Positions 36,802-47,870 of a stretch of 64,000 nt of DNA are shown one piece after another (position 1 is the stretch's first letter; every line of letters starts with the position of its first letter). This DNA is from Pseudomonas fulva NBRC 16637 = DSM 17717 (GTDB lineage: Bacteria > Pseudomonadota > Gammaproteobacteria > Pseudomonadales > Pseudomonadaceae). The notes below the pieces were generated by a model that ran no database searches, was not told where the DNA came from, and was given only the letters and a program-made list of their open reading frames with translations. The position numbers and the translations under genes are program-made. The stretch spans positions 113,573 through 177,572 of the forward strand of contig NZ_BBIQ01000009.1 of assembly GCF_000730565.1 (NCBI RefSeq). Reading direction: 5' to 3'.

Positions 36802-37183
36802 GGGGATGCTCCAGAGTAGGTGTGTCGTTTCGATAAACTGAATGCTACGCCGATTAATGCGATTAAAAAGTGCTAAAAATCGTGCTTAATAATCTATTTA
36901 TCCGATTGATTGGAGCGCGCACCTGGGCTGGAACGCAGGCAGCCGGGGAGTTTCGAGGCGCAGGTACTGGCGCTTTTGCTGATGGGGGTAATGTGCCGGA
37001 GTGTGATTAATGGGCCATTAAGCCAAGCGCGTCGGACGAACGTCGTGCCAGTGCGGGAAGGGAAGGTGCAAGCTGGGCCTGCAGAGGAGGGCTGGCGCCT
37101 GGATGATCCGACGAGGCCCGGCGTGGCCAAACGAAATCGGGCGCCCTCTAGGCGCCCGAAGCAGTGCTAAGCGTGGGATGGGC
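36802..37183. other. AT-rich upstream region of the repeat gene and terminator of the permease
   Basis: About 380 bases with no supported gene. The part nearest the repeat gene (36830-36905) is markedly AT-rich for this genome and should hold its promoter. At 37138-37158 CGGGCGCC/GGCGCCCG form a hairpin followed on the minus strand by ATTTCGTTT, a good terminator for the permease gene. The short plus-strand frame at 36910-37170 has no ribosome site or conserved feature. Confidence 0.55.
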
Positions 37184-38503
37184 TTAGTCGGTGGTGATCC
37201 GCGAATGCTGCTTGGTGTCCTTCATGGTGGCGTACACCAACAGCGAGCAGGCGATGCAGCCTGTGACGTACCAGTAGAAGCCGCTTTCCATGCCGGCGCT
37301 CTTGAACCACAAGGCGACGTATTCGGCAGTACCGCCGAAGATGGACACGGTAAGCGCGTAGGGCAGGCCAACGCCCAGGGCGCGGATTTCGGTGGGGAAC
37401 AGCTCAGCCTTCACCACCGCGTTGATCGAGGTGTAGCCACTGACGATGATCAACGCGGCCATGATCAGAAAGAACGCGCCCCACCAGGTCTGGATGGTGT
37501 GCAGGGTGCTGAGGATCGGCACCGTGAACAGCGTACCGAGCACCCCGAAGGCAATCAGGATAGGGCGCCGGCCGATCTTGTCCGACAGCCCACCCACCAG
37601 GGGTTGCAGGCACATGAACAGGAACAGCGTCGCGGCCGAGATGGTGGTCGAATCGCTGATGCTCATCCCGACTGTGTTGACCAGGTATTTCTGCATGTAG
37701 GTGGTGTAGGTGTAGAAGGCCAGGGTACCGCCCATGGTCAGGCCGACCACGGTCAGCAGTTCCTTGGGGTGGCGCATCAAGGTGCGCATCAGGCTTTCCT
37801 TGGCTTTCTCCTTCTTGGTGAACGACGCGGTTTCTTCCATGCCCCGTCGCAGGTAGAGGGCCACCACCGCACACAGGGCACCGATCACGAACGGCACACG
37901 CCAGCCCCAGGCGTACAACTGCTCGGTGGTCAGGGTCTGTTGCAGAACGATCAGTACCGCCAGGGCGATGAGCTGGCCCGAAATCAGCGTCACGTACTGG
38001 AAGCTGGAGAAGAAGCCTCGACGCTCCTTGCTGGCCATTTCGCTCAGGTAGGTGGCCGAGGTGCCGTACTCACCGCCCACCGACAACCCTTGCATCAAGC
38101 GAGCGACCACCAGCAGGACCGGCGCTGCCACACCGATGGTTTCATAGCCGGGTGTGAGGGCGATCACCAGCGAGCCTGCGCACATCAGCAGCACCGAGGC
38201 CATCAGTGCAGCCTTGCGGCCCTTGCGGTCGGCGTACATGCCCATCAGCCAGCCACCGATCGGGCGCATCAAAAAGCCCACCGCAAAGATGGCGGCGGTG
38301 TTGAGCAGTTGAGCGGTGGAATCGCCGGCCGGGAAGAAAGCCTTGGCGAAATACAGCGAGAACGCTGCATAGACGTACCAGTCGTACCATTCGACCATGT
38401 TGCCGATCGAACCGCTGAAGATCGACTTGAGGCGACTGGCAGTGGTTCTTGGCGCGGCAGGCGTTGCGGCCGCCCCGGTAGGCAGGGAGGTAGCGTTATC
38501 CAT
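37184..38503 (-). CDS. MFS dicarboxylate/alpha-ketoglutarate permease (KgtP-like)
   Basis: A 439-residue metabolite:H+ symporter, 12 TM segments. SGSIGNMVEWYDWYVYAAF is the family TM1 signature, GMYADRKGRKAAL the loop 2-3 motif, and [21 protein letters not shown] follows. It is closely related to PcaT at 20516-21805. Its probable substrates are C4/C5 dicarboxylates, because the adjacent genes encode DctD and DctB and a sigma-54 promoter lies upstream. I start at ATG 38503, with AAGGTG six bases upstream; a GTG at 38512 is an alternative. Confidence 0.87.
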   Translation of the reverse strand: MDNATSLPTGAAATPAAPRTTASRLKSIFSGSIGNMVEWYDWYVYAAFSLYFAKAFFPAGDSTAQLLNTAAIFAVGFLMRPIGGWLMGMYADRKGRKAALMASVLLMCAGSLVIALTPGYETIGVAAPVLLVVARLMQGLSVGGEYGTSATYLSEMASKERRGFFSSFQYVTLISGQLIALAVLIVLQQTLTTEQLYAWGWRVPFVIGALCAVVALYLRRGMEETASFTKKEKAKESLMRTLMRHPKELLTVVGLTMGGTLAFYTYTTYMQKYLVNTVGMSISDSTTISAATLFLFMCLQPLVGGLSDKIGRRPILIAFGVLGTLFTVPILSTLHTIQTWWGAFFLIMAALIIVSGYTSINAVVKAELFPTEIRALGVGLPYALTVSIFGGTAEYVALWFKSAGMESGFYWYVTGCIACSLLVYATMKDTKQHSRITTD

Positions 38504-38562
38504 CAGGGACACCTTCTCATTGTTGTTGTGAAAGCGCGCAGGGCGCAGCTTGCAGTAGCTTT

Positions 38563-38578
38563 TGCAGAAGGTGTGCCA
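38563..38578 (-). promoter_or_regulatory. Sigma-54 promoter of the dicarboxylate permease gene
   Basis: On the minus strand TGGCACACCTTCTGCA has GG and GC at the invariant -24/-12 positions with exact spacing and matches TGGCAC-N5-TTGCA at all but one base. It ends 60 bases before the permease start. A near-palindrome GTTGCGC-CGAAC-GCGCGAC at 38640-38658, about 62 bases upstream, is a candidate DctD site. The sigma-54 activator DctD is encoded just beyond. Confidence 0.87.
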
Positions 38579-38745
38579 AAAAGAGGCGCGATTGCTTCGT
38601 TTGGGTGCGCGCTTGGGTGAAACCCGTATGAATCATGGCGTTGCGCCGAACGCGCGACGCACTGAGGGAGAGATCCGCGGCAGGCCAGTTCACCTGCATA
38701 GGCAAGATCCCGCTCATTAGGGCGTAGACGTCGGCGAGTTTCCGC

Positions 38746-40073
38746 TTACGGTGCGTTGACGAATTCGTCCCGAACCAGCCCATGACGCTGCATTTTCTCG
38801 TTCAAGGTACGGCGGGGCATTTGCAGGTCCTGCATCACCGCCTTGATCTCACCGGCATGTTGGCGCAGTGAAGCACGCAGGCACTGCGCCTCGAATGCTT
38901 CCACGCGCTCAGCCAACGACTGCCCGGCAGGCGCCTGTTCTGGCATGGGCGAACCAAGTCCCAGCACGTGGCGCTCCGCCGCGTTGGCCAGTTCACGCAC
39001 ATTGCCTGGCCAATCATGGGTCAGCAGTTGAGCCAACTGCAGGCCCGACTGCGGCAGGGCCGTGCGGCCAATCCGGGACGCGGCTGCCTGTGCGAAATGC
39101 TCGAACAACAGGACGATGTCTTCCCGCCGTTCCCGCAGGGGCGGCAGGCGCAGCTCTGCAACGTTCAGGCGGTAGGCCAGGTCCTCGCGAAAGCGTCCGG
39201 CCCGGGCTTCGTCGAACAGGTCGGGCTTGGTGGCGGCAATGATGCGCAGGTCTACGTGGATGCTCTGGTTCGCGCCCAGGCGCTCGATCTTCTGGTCCTG
39301 GATCACACGCAGCAACTTGGCCTGTTGCGCCAGGGGCATGCTTTCGATTTCATCGAGAAAGACCGTGCCACCATCGGCATATTCCAGCCTGCCGATGCGT
39401 TTGCCCTGGGCGCCGGTGAAGGCGCCGCTTTCATGGCCGAACAGCTCGGCCTCGAACAAGGCTTCGGGAATGGCCGCGCAGTTGAGCGCAACGAAAGGTT
39501 TGCTGGCGCGTGGGCCAAAGTCGTGCAGGCAGCGGGCGACCTGCTCCTTGCCGCTGCCGGTTTCGCCGCGAATCAGCACGTTCACCGGCAACGCGGCCAA
39601 ATCCAGTACCTGGCGGCGCAACTGCTGCATGCCTGGTGATACCCCAAGCAGCGTGGTTTCAAGGCGCGTCCTGAGGTCTGCCTGCTGATGCAGGCGTCGA
39701 TTTTCCAGCACCAATTGGCGTTTTTCCAACGCCCGGCGAAGGCTGCCGAGCAGGTGCTGGGGGGTGAAGGGCTTTTCCAGGAAATCGTAGGCGCCGCTGC
39801 GCATGGCCTCGACCGCCATAGGCACGTCACCGTGACCGGTGAGCAGGATCACAGGCAGGTCCGGATCGTCGGCCTGCAGCCGTTCGAGCAGTTGCAGGCC
39901 GTCCATGCCAGGCATGCGCACATCGCTGATGATCACGCCTGGATAGTCCCGGCCAATGTGCACCAGGCCGTCCTCGGCACGGGCAAAGACCTGGACCTCG
40001 AAGCCCGACAGGCTCAGCCATTGCTCGACTGCCGTACGGATACTGGCTTCATCGTCTATGACCATCACTGAGT

Positions 40074-40080
<7 letters not shown>
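38746..40080 (-). CDS. dctD: Sigma-54-dependent response regulator DctD
   Basis: A 444-residue NtrC-type activator. The receiver domain (1-120) carries the phospho-acceptor D53 (ISDVRMPGMDG). The AAA+ domain (about 145-375) has Walker A GETGSGKE, the sigma-54 contact loop ESGAFTGAQGKR, and GGTVFLDEIESMPL as Walker B. The C-terminal Fis-type HTH (about 400-440) ends LQMPRRTLNEKMQRHGLV. It should activate the permease gene through the sigma-54 promoter at 38563-38578. Start ATG 40080 overlaps the dctB stop by seven bases and has AGGAG upstream. Confidence 0.93.
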
Positions 40081-41831
<1,751 letters not shown>

Positions 41832-41876
41832 TGGGAGCAGATCCGCATGGGTGGGGAAGGGGCCCGCTTTGGCGGA

Positions 41877-41903
41877 ACCGGAGCGCTGCACCGCCGCTCC
41901 GGT
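41877..41903 (-). terminator. Hairpin after bglX
   Basis: ACCGGAGCG (41877-41885) pairs with CGCTCCGGT (41895-41903), a nine-base stem 33 bases beyond the bglX stop on the minus strand. Lacks a T-run; positional support only. Confidence 0.45.
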
Positions 41904-41935
41904 CTCTCCGCGAAATGGCCGTCAAGGGTCGACAC

Positions 41936-44227
41936 TTACAGCAGTTCAAAGCCCTGCTGTTGCACCGCCTCGGAATCCAGGCCCACCTGGACGTTGAAGG
42001 TCCCGGGCTCGGCAACGCGCTGCAGCTGGCCATTGTAGAACTTCAAGTCTTCTTCGCTGATGCTGAAGGTCACGGTCCGTGTTTCGCCGGACTTGAGCAT
42101 GAGCTTCTGGAAGTTCTTCAACTCCTTGACCGGGCGACTCATCGAGGCGGACACATCCTGCACGTACAACTGAACCACCGTCTCGCCGGCCACCTTGCCG
42201 GTATTGCGCACCACGACGCTGGCTTGCAACGTGTCCCCGCGCTTGAGCTTGTTGCCTGAAAGCGCGAGCCCCGACAGTTCGAACGTGCTGTAGCTCAGGC
42301 CGTAGCCGAAAGGATACAGCGGCCCATTGGGTTCTTCGAAGTACTGCGAGGTGTAGTTGCCGGGTTTGCCAGGCGTGAACGGACGACCGATACGGGTGTG
42401 GTTGTAGTACATAGGAATCTGCCCGACCGAACGTGGGAACGTGATCGGTAGCTTGCCGGAGGGGTTGTAGTCGCCGAACAGCACGTCGGCGATGGCGTTA
42501 CCGCCTTCGGTACCGGCGAACCAGGTTTCGAGCAGGGCGTCGGCCTGCTCGCGCTCCCAGCCGATGGACAGCGGCCGGCCATTCATCAGTACCAGTACCA
42601 GCGGTTTACCGGTGGCCTTCAAGGCCTCGATCAACGCGCGCTGGTTGGCCGGCACCTGCAGCGTGGTGCGGCTGGAAGATTCATGGGACATGCCGCGCGA
42701 TTCGCCGACCACGGCCACGACCACATCCGCCTGCTGCGCGGCCTTGACCGCTTCGTCGATGAGCACTGCAGGTGGTCGAGGGTCGTCGACGATTTCCGGC
42801 GCATCGAAGTTGAGGAAGTTCAGGTAGTCGAGAATGGCCTTGTCACCGGTGACGTTAGAGCCCTTGGCGTAGACCAGCTTGCCCTTGCCCTCGATGGCGC
42901 GGCGCAGCCCTTCGCGCACCGTGACCGAGTGGTTGGGCCGCCCGTCGGCCGCCCAGCTGCCCATCATGTCGATCGGAGCGTCGGCAAGGGGACCGACCAG
43001 GGCGATGGTGGCGTCTTTGCTCAGCGGCAGTGTCTGCTTGCGGTTTTCCAGCAACACCAGGCTGCGGCGCGCCACGTCGCGCGCGGCGTCGCGGTGCAGG
43101 CGGTCCTCGCCGTAGTAGTCCTTGAGGTCGTTCTGCGCCGCGCCGATGCGCACGTAGGGGTTCTTGAACAGGCCCATGTCGTACTTGGCGCCCAGCACTT
43201 CGCGTACGGCCTGATCCAGCTCCGCCTGGCTCACGCCGCCCGCCTTGAGCAACCCTGGTAGCTCTTCGCCGTACAAGGTGTCGTTCATGCTCATGTCGAT
43301 GCCCGCCTTGATCGCGAGTTTGGCAGCCTCGCGACCGTCGCGCGCCACGCCATGGCGGATCAGCTCCTGGATGGCGCCATGATCGCTGATGGTAACGCCC
43401 TTGAACCCCCACTCCTTGCGCAGCACGTCGTTCATCAGCCAGGTGTTGGAGGTGGCCGGCACGCCGTTGATCGAGTTCAGCGCAACCATCACCCCACCGG
43501 AGCCGGCATCGATCGCAGCGCGGTAGGGCGGCAGGTAATCGTTGTACATCTTCGGCAGGCTCATATCGACCGTGTTGTAGTCACGCCCGCCTTCCACCGC
43601 GCCGTAAAGGGCGAAATGCTTGACGATGGCCATGATGCTGTCCGGGTTGGCCGGGCTGCTGCCCTGGAACGCGCGGACCATCACCTGGCCGATCTTCGCC
43701 GTCAGGTACGTGTCTTCGCCAAAGCCCTCGCTGGTGCGACCCCAGCGCGGATCCCGGGCGATGTCGACCATCGGCGCGAAGGTCATGTCCAGTGCGTCGG
43801 CAGCCGCTTCGATGGCCGCCGTGCGGCCGACCTTGGCGACGGCGTCCATGTCCCAGGTGGCGGCCATGCCCAGGCCGATGGGGAAGATGGTGCGCTCGCC
43901 ATGTACCGTGTCGTAGGCGAAGAACATCGGGATCTTCAACCGGCTGCGCATGGCCGCGTCCTGCATCGGCCGGTTTTCCGGTGCCGTGCGCGAGTTGAAC
44001 GTGCCTCCGATGCGTCCGGCGGCGATCTCCTCGCGGATCTTCTCCCGGGGCATTTCGGGGCTGATGCTGATCAGGCGCAACTGCCCGATTTTTTCGGCCT
44101 CGGTCATCTGGCTGATCAGATGGTCGATGAAGGCCTGTTTGTTCTCGAGCGGCGGCGCGGAAGTGGCGGCGACAGCCGCCTGGCTGACGAGGCCCATGGC
44201 CAGGCCCAGCAGAGACAGTTTCATCAT
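41936..44227 (-). CDS. bglX: Periplasmic beta-glucosidase, GH3 family
   Basis: A 763-residue exported glycoside hydrolase. Signal peptide residues 1-21 (ending QAAVAA). The GH3 N-terminal TIM barrel contains RDPRWGRTSEGFGEDTYL, and the nucleophile D282 lies in GVTISDHGA. The alpha/beta sandwich domain follows, and a fibronectin-III-like C-terminal domain ends near VTFSISEEDLKFYN. It releases glucose from beta-glucosides in the periplasm. Length and order match E. coli BglX. ATG 44227 or the next codon 44224; GGA upstream. Not part of the dct operon by sequence, since a hairpin separates them. Confidence 0.92.
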   Translation of the reverse strand: MMKLSLLGLAMGLVSQAAVAATSAPPLENKQAFIDHLISQMTEAEKIGQLRLISISPEMPREKIREEIAAGRIGGTFNSRTAPENRPMQDAAMRSRLKIPMFFAYDTVHGERTIFPIGLGMAATWDMDAVAKVGRTAAIEAAADALDMTFAPMVDIARDPRWGRTSEGFGEDTYLTAKIGQVMVRAFQGSSPANPDSIMAIVKHFALYGAVEGGRDYNTVDMSLPKMYNDYLPPYRAAIDAGSGGVMVALNSINGVPATSNTWLMNDVLRKEWGFKGVTISDHGAIQELIRHGVARDGREAAKLAIKAGIDMSMNDTLYGEELPGLLKAGGVSQAELDQAVREVLGAKYDMGLFKNPYVRIGAAQNDLKDYYGEDRLHRDAARDVARRSLVLLENRKQTLPLSKDATIALVGPLADAPIDMMGSWAADGRPNHSVTVREGLRRAIEGKGKLVYAKGSNVTGDKAILDYLNFLNFDAPEIVDDPRPPAVLIDEAVKAAQQADVVVAVVGESRGMSHESSSRTTLQVPANQRALIEALKATGKPLVLVLMNGRPLSIGWEREQADALLETWFAGTEGGNAIADVLFGDYNPSGKLPITFPRSVGQIPMYYNHTRIGRPFTPGKPGNYTSQYFEEPNGPLYPFGYGLSYSTFELSGLALSGNKLKRGDTLQASVVVRNTGKVAGETVVQLYVQDVSASMSRPVKELKNFQKLMLKSGETRTVTFSISEEDLKFYNGQLQRVAEPGTFNVQVGLDSEAVQQQGFELL

Positions 44228-44412
44228 GAATTCCGTAAGGGGGCCGATGCACGGTCAACGGTGACACACGCACGGGCGAAGTTTTCGGGCGGCTGTTATT
44301 GTACGATTTGCACGCAGATCTTCCTGCGGCGGATTATGCCTGAATCCGTCGCGTGCTGACGAAGCCCCGTACACCGGGAAAACAACTATAAGAACGCTCA
44401 CGAGAACACGGC

Positions 44413-45030
44413 ATGACCCCGCTTGAACCCTACCACCAGCGTCAGCTCGCTGAAGCCATGGCCGGTGTTGGCCGGCGCACGGATGTCGCGTTGCTGGCAG
44501 TGCTCGCCCGCCGCGCCGATGATTACGCGTATTTCCCACTATTCTGGTCAGCCGTGCTGGCGCTGGCGCTGCCAGGCTTGCTGCACGGGGTGCTGGGCTG
44601 GCCCAGCGTGCGCGGCCTGATCGTCGCCAACGTGCTGCTGTTCGTAGGCCTGTGCGTGCTGTTGCGCAGCCCGCGCCTGGAACGCTTGACCGTCCCGCGG
44701 GCCTGGCGCCGCTGGCGAGCGTCGCGTCTGGCCACTCGTCAATTTCTCGACCTTGGCGCTCAGGCCTTTACAGGTGCCGGATGCGTCATGATTTTCGTCA
44801 GCGAGGCCGAGCAGTACGCACGGTTGCTGATGGACAAGCAGGTCGCGCTTTGCCTTGATGACGCGGTGCGGGTCGCGCTCACTGACCGTCTAGCCAGCCA
44901 GGTTCGCCAAGGGCAAACCTTGCAGGGCATGATCGAGTGCGTCGAGGCGTGCGGCCTTCTCCTTGGCCAGCAGGCGCCACGCGCGCTTGCGTGCAGGCGT
45001 TTGCCCCAGCCGCTGGTAATCCTCGACTAA
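44413..45030 (+). CDS. Membrane-anchored TPM-domain-like protein
   Basis: A 205-residue protein with two TM segments (about 44-65 and 72-90) and a C-terminal domain in which GAGCVMIFVSEAEQYARLLMDKQ recalls the TPM domain, named for TLP18.3, Psb32 and MOLO-1. Such domains are associated with membrane protein assembly or acid phosphatase activity, but no function can be fixed here. It diverges from bglX. ATG 44413; the ribosome site is weak. Confidence 0.65.
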   Translation: MTPLEPYHQRQLAEAMAGVGRRTDVALLAVLARRADDYAYFPLFWSAVLALALPGLLHGVLGWPSVRGLIVANVLLFVGLCVLLRSPRLERLTVPRAWRRWRASRLATRQFLDLGAQAFTGAGCVMIFVSEAEQYARLLMDKQVALCLDDAVRVALTDRLASQVRQGQTLQGMIECVEACGLLLGQQAPRALACRRLPQPLVILD

Positions 45031-45090
45031 CGCAACCCTGGCCGACTGCGCGGGGGTGTAGAATACGGCCCCCGCTATTGGAGGTACCGT

Positions 45091-46302
45091 TTGCCCATGT
45101 CTGCCCTTTCTACTCCACCGGATGCGCGCGTCCAGTTTCTCGACCTGCTTCGCACCGGCTTGCAGGGCAACACTGTGGTCAAGCTGGTACTGGCGCGGCC
45201 TGTGGGCACCGACCCGACCCTGCAACGCATTATCGCCAAGCCCTTGCTGGTCAAGGGGCAGGCGAACCTGTCCCTGGTCTACCGTCACCAGACCCGCGAT
45301 ATCACCCGCAACCTGCCGCTCGATGATGCTCTGCAATGCATCGCCGAGCTGCTGCCAGAACATTTTCGCAACGCTCACCTGTTCGATGCAGAGGGTGAAC
45401 TGCAATTGACCTTCAGCAAGAAGGGCAAGCCCATGCTGCAGCGTCATGGCGCCCAGGCGCCCCGGGAAACCGTTGGCAGCAACGGGCATGACCGCGAGAA
45501 AAAGCGCTACCTGGACATTGCCCGACCGTTTTTGCGTGACCTTGGCGTAACGGATGGCCAGGGCGCACTGATCCCTTCGATGTCGCGCAAGTGGAAGCAG
45601 ATCAACAGGTTCATCGAGGTTTTCGACCACGCCCTGGCCAATGCGCCCTTGTCGAGCGAGCAGCGCTTGCGGGTGGCCGACTTCGGCTCGGGCAAGGGGT
45701 ATCTGACCTTCGCCATGCACGATTACCTGCGCAATACGCTGGGCCGCGATGCCCAGGTAACGGGGGTGGAGCTGCGCCAGGACATGGTCGAGCTGTGCAA
45801 CGCTGCCGCCGCGCGGCTCGAACACCCAGGGCTCGAGTTTCAATGCGGGGATGTGCGCAGCGTGGTGCCCGATGCCATCGAGGTGATGATCGCCCTGCAC
45901 GCCTGCGACGTGGCGACCGACTACGCCATCCATACCGGCATCCGCTGCAACGCGGCGATCATCATGTGCTCACCGTGCTGCCACAAGCAGATCCGCCCGC
46001 AGTTGCACAGCCCAGGTCTGTTGCAGCCGATGCTGCAATATGGCCTGCACCTGGGCCAGCAGGCCGAAATGCTCACCGACAGTCTGCGCGCACTGTACCT
46101 GGAGGCCTGCGGCTACGAGACCAAGGTGTTCGAGTTCATATCGTTGGAGCACACCAACAAGAACAAGATGATCCTGGCCGTCAAGCGGCGCCAGCCAGCG
46201 GATCAGTCAGCCTTGCTGGAAAAGATAGAACAGCTCAAGGCGTTCTATGGCGTGAAGGCGCATTGCCTTGAAACGTTGCTGCGGGCGGATGGTTTACTTT
46301 GA
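45091..46302 (+). CDS. SAM-dependent methyltransferase (Methyltransf_32-like)
   Basis: A 403-residue class I methyltransferase. The N-terminal half (1-150) is uncharacterised, with LQLTFSKKGKPMLQR and GHDREKKRYLD. The catalytic half has the SAM motif VADFGSGKGYLTFAMHDYL near residue 205, VTGVELRQDMVELC as the ribose-binding acidic loop, and IMCSPCCHKQIRPQL with paired Cys typical of the GSTCD-like Methyltransf_32 family. The substrate, perhaps a tRNA or rRNA, is not known. TTG 45091 is best spaced from GGAGGT; ATG 45097 is an alternative. Confidence 0.72.
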   Translation: MPMSALSTPPDARVQFLDLLRTGLQGNTVVKLVLARPVGTDPTLQRIIAKPLLVKGQANLSLVYRHQTRDITRNLPLDDALQCIAELLPEHFRNAHLFDAEGELQLTFSKKGKPMLQRHGAQAPRETVGSNGHDREKKRYLDIARPFLRDLGVTDGQGALIPSMSRKWKQINRFIEVFDHALANAPLSSEQRLRVADFGSGKGYLTFAMHDYLRNTLGRDAQVTGVELRQDMVELCNAAAARLEHPGLEFQCGDVRSVVPDAIEVMIALHACDVATDYAIHTGIRCNAAIIMCSPCCHKQIRPQLHSPGLLQPMLQYGLHLGQQAEMLTDSLRALYLEACGYETKVFEFISLEHTNKNKMILAVKRRQPADQSALLEKIEQLKAFYGVKAHCLETLLRADGLL

Positions 46303-46383
46303 ACCTGATGCGCTCCAGCCTTGGATATGCTCATCCATGCTTCGCTGCTCATGAGCGCGTTCTGATGCTGCAGGCATGCTTGA

Positions 46384-47394
46384 TCACTCAGCTTGAGCAA
46401 TCAATTGCACAGTCGTGCTTGCCAGCCCCAACGGATGCGTCTGGGCGTCGAAGAAGTGCAGGGCCGTGTCCGGCATGTCTTCGAAGCGGCTGGTGAAATG
46501 ACGCTTCTGATTGATGACCGATGCCTCTCCCAATGGGCGTATGGCAATGGCCAGGTGGCTGGGCCGGGCTGAGCGAATGGCTTCGAGCAGGTGCCGGTCG
46601 TTGCTGTCCAAATGCTGGCCGAACAGGCACATGCCTTGGTGTTCACCGGCCAACTGGCCGAGGCTCCAGCTGAGGTAGTCCGAATGCCGGATGGCACGCA
46701 GTTTTTCGTCGCTGCGCTCTTCGTTGACGAACAGCGGCACTTCACCTGGCACATTCACGGCGAACCCTTCGAGCATTTCAGCGCTGCTTGCACTGCGTTG
46801 CCGGGTGGTGCCGTCAGGCAGCTTGAGCAGGTGCATGCCACCGTGCAGGTGCAGCACCCGAGTGCCTTTATCCGTCGTTCGGCGCACGTCGAAAAAACCC
46901 TGCTCGTCGAACAATTCGGCGAAGCCCTTCGGGTCGTGCTGCACGGCCCAGACCAGCAGCAGGTCATAGTTGCTGGTATAGACGTTGCGGTAGCCGCGCA
47001 GGGCCTGGTTGAGGGTGGTCAGGGCGGCTTCGGGCATGGCCGACCAGGGCATGTGCACGGTGCGCACGGCGTGGATCAGCGCCTCCTTGATGGAGTAATA
47101 GCGGTTAAGCGGCGCTGTCGAGTTGATGGCCAGCGCAGCGTTGGTGCGCACCGTAGTGTTGAGGGCGGTCAGCACCGGTTCGAACAGCTCAGTGCCCAAC
47201 GACTTGAACAAGGCCTGATCGCTGATGGCCAAGCCCTTTTTGCGCCCGGCCCGTTGCGCCTCCTCATACAGCGAGAAGTACCCGAACGGCTTCCAGAAGG
47301 CCCGGCTTGCGCCGTTGCCGACTAGTAGGGTTTCGCAGGGGTACTGGTCGGCAAGGTCTGACCAGGCGGGGAGAGTGGCGTCGAGTGCGGGCAT
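46384..47394 (-). CDS. DUF4917/SIR2-like protein
   Basis: A 336-residue protein with SIR2-like landmarks: an N-terminal nucleotide loop LLVGNGASRAF (residues 23-33), a TSNYD motif (140-144) and HLHGG (182-186, with the His in the catalytic position). This set matches DUF4917/SIR2_2-type proteins, several relatives of which hydrolyse NAD+ in antiphage systems. No other defence gene, phage or mobile element adjoins it, so a defence role is inference. Start ATG 47394 is set by homology-like N-terminal order; neither it nor GTG 47433 has a strong ribosome site. Confidence 0.7.
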   Translation of the reverse strand: MPALDATLPAWSDLADQYPCETLLVGNGASRAFWKPFGYFSLYEEAQRAGRKKGLAISDQALFKSLGTELFEPVLTALNTTVRTNAALAINSTAPLNRYYSIKEALIHAVRTVHMPWSAMPEAALTTLNQALRGYRNVYTSNYDLLLVWAVQHDPKGFAELFDEQGFFDVRRTTDKGTRVLHLHGGMHLLKLPDGTTRQRSASSAEMLEGFAVNVPGEVPLFVNEERSDEKLRAIRHSDYLSWSLGQLAGEHQGMCLFGQHLDSNDRHLLEAIRSARPSHLAIAIRPLGEASVINQKRHFTSRFEDMPDTALHFFDAQTHPLGLASTTVQLIAQAE

Positions 47395-47645
47395 GCTGAA
47401 GTCCGTAAAGCGGGATCCGGCAGACTTTACCACGCCAAGCCCAGGTCATGAGTGCGCCGTGCCAGAGCTGGCAGCGCCGTGTAGGGTGCATTGGTGAGGG
47501 TGAGGGCATCTGCAGAGGATTGAAAGTGAACACGAGCGGACTTCATTCCCTCCAAGGCATTGAGTGGTCACGGTGCAGTGCCTAGCCAGCACCGGCCACA
47601 CCGACACATAGATCGTCATGTCTTTACCTGAACAGGAGATCCCTC

Positions 47646-47870
47646 ATGGACACCTATCATGTAAGCCCTGCCAACGACGGGTGGGAACTGAAGAAGGCAG
47701 GTGCTGCGCGTGCCTCGAAACACAGCGCGACCAAGCAAGAACTGGTGGGGTCGCTGGCCACCTTCTTTGAGGGCAAGACCGCCTCGGTGAAGATCCACAA
47801 GGCCGACGGCACCCTCGAGGAAGAGCGCACCTACCCACGTTCCGCTGACCCGCGGCGCACCAAGGGTTGA
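47646..47870 (+). CDS. DUF2188-family small protein
   Basis: A 74-residue protein of the DUF2188 type. It has YHVSPANDGWELKKAGAARA, an alternating strand-helix pattern with ASKHSATKQELVGSLATFF, and an ending VKIHKADGTLEEERTYPRS. The family's function is unknown; these proteins are small and usually cytosolic. ATG 47646 follows AGGAGA. The downstream HhH-domain gene starts within its stop codon (TTGA overlap), so they are translationally coupled. Confidence 0.8.
   Translation: MDTYHVSPANDGWELKKAGAARASKHSATKQELVGSLATFFEGKTASVKIHKADGTLEEERTYPRSADPRRTKG

Noticed and set aside
36350..36819. Plus-strand frames reading AVETIFGEALATG repeats opposite the AEDGFDRT gene
   Set aside because: The 39-base period keeps both strands open. 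The minus strand has signal peptide, ribosome site and a proper stop with hairpin, while the plus frames have none, so coding is assigned only to the minus strand.
41836..42259. Plus-strand frame at the dctB-bglX junction
   Set aside because: It is antisense to both flanking genes and spans a hairpin.
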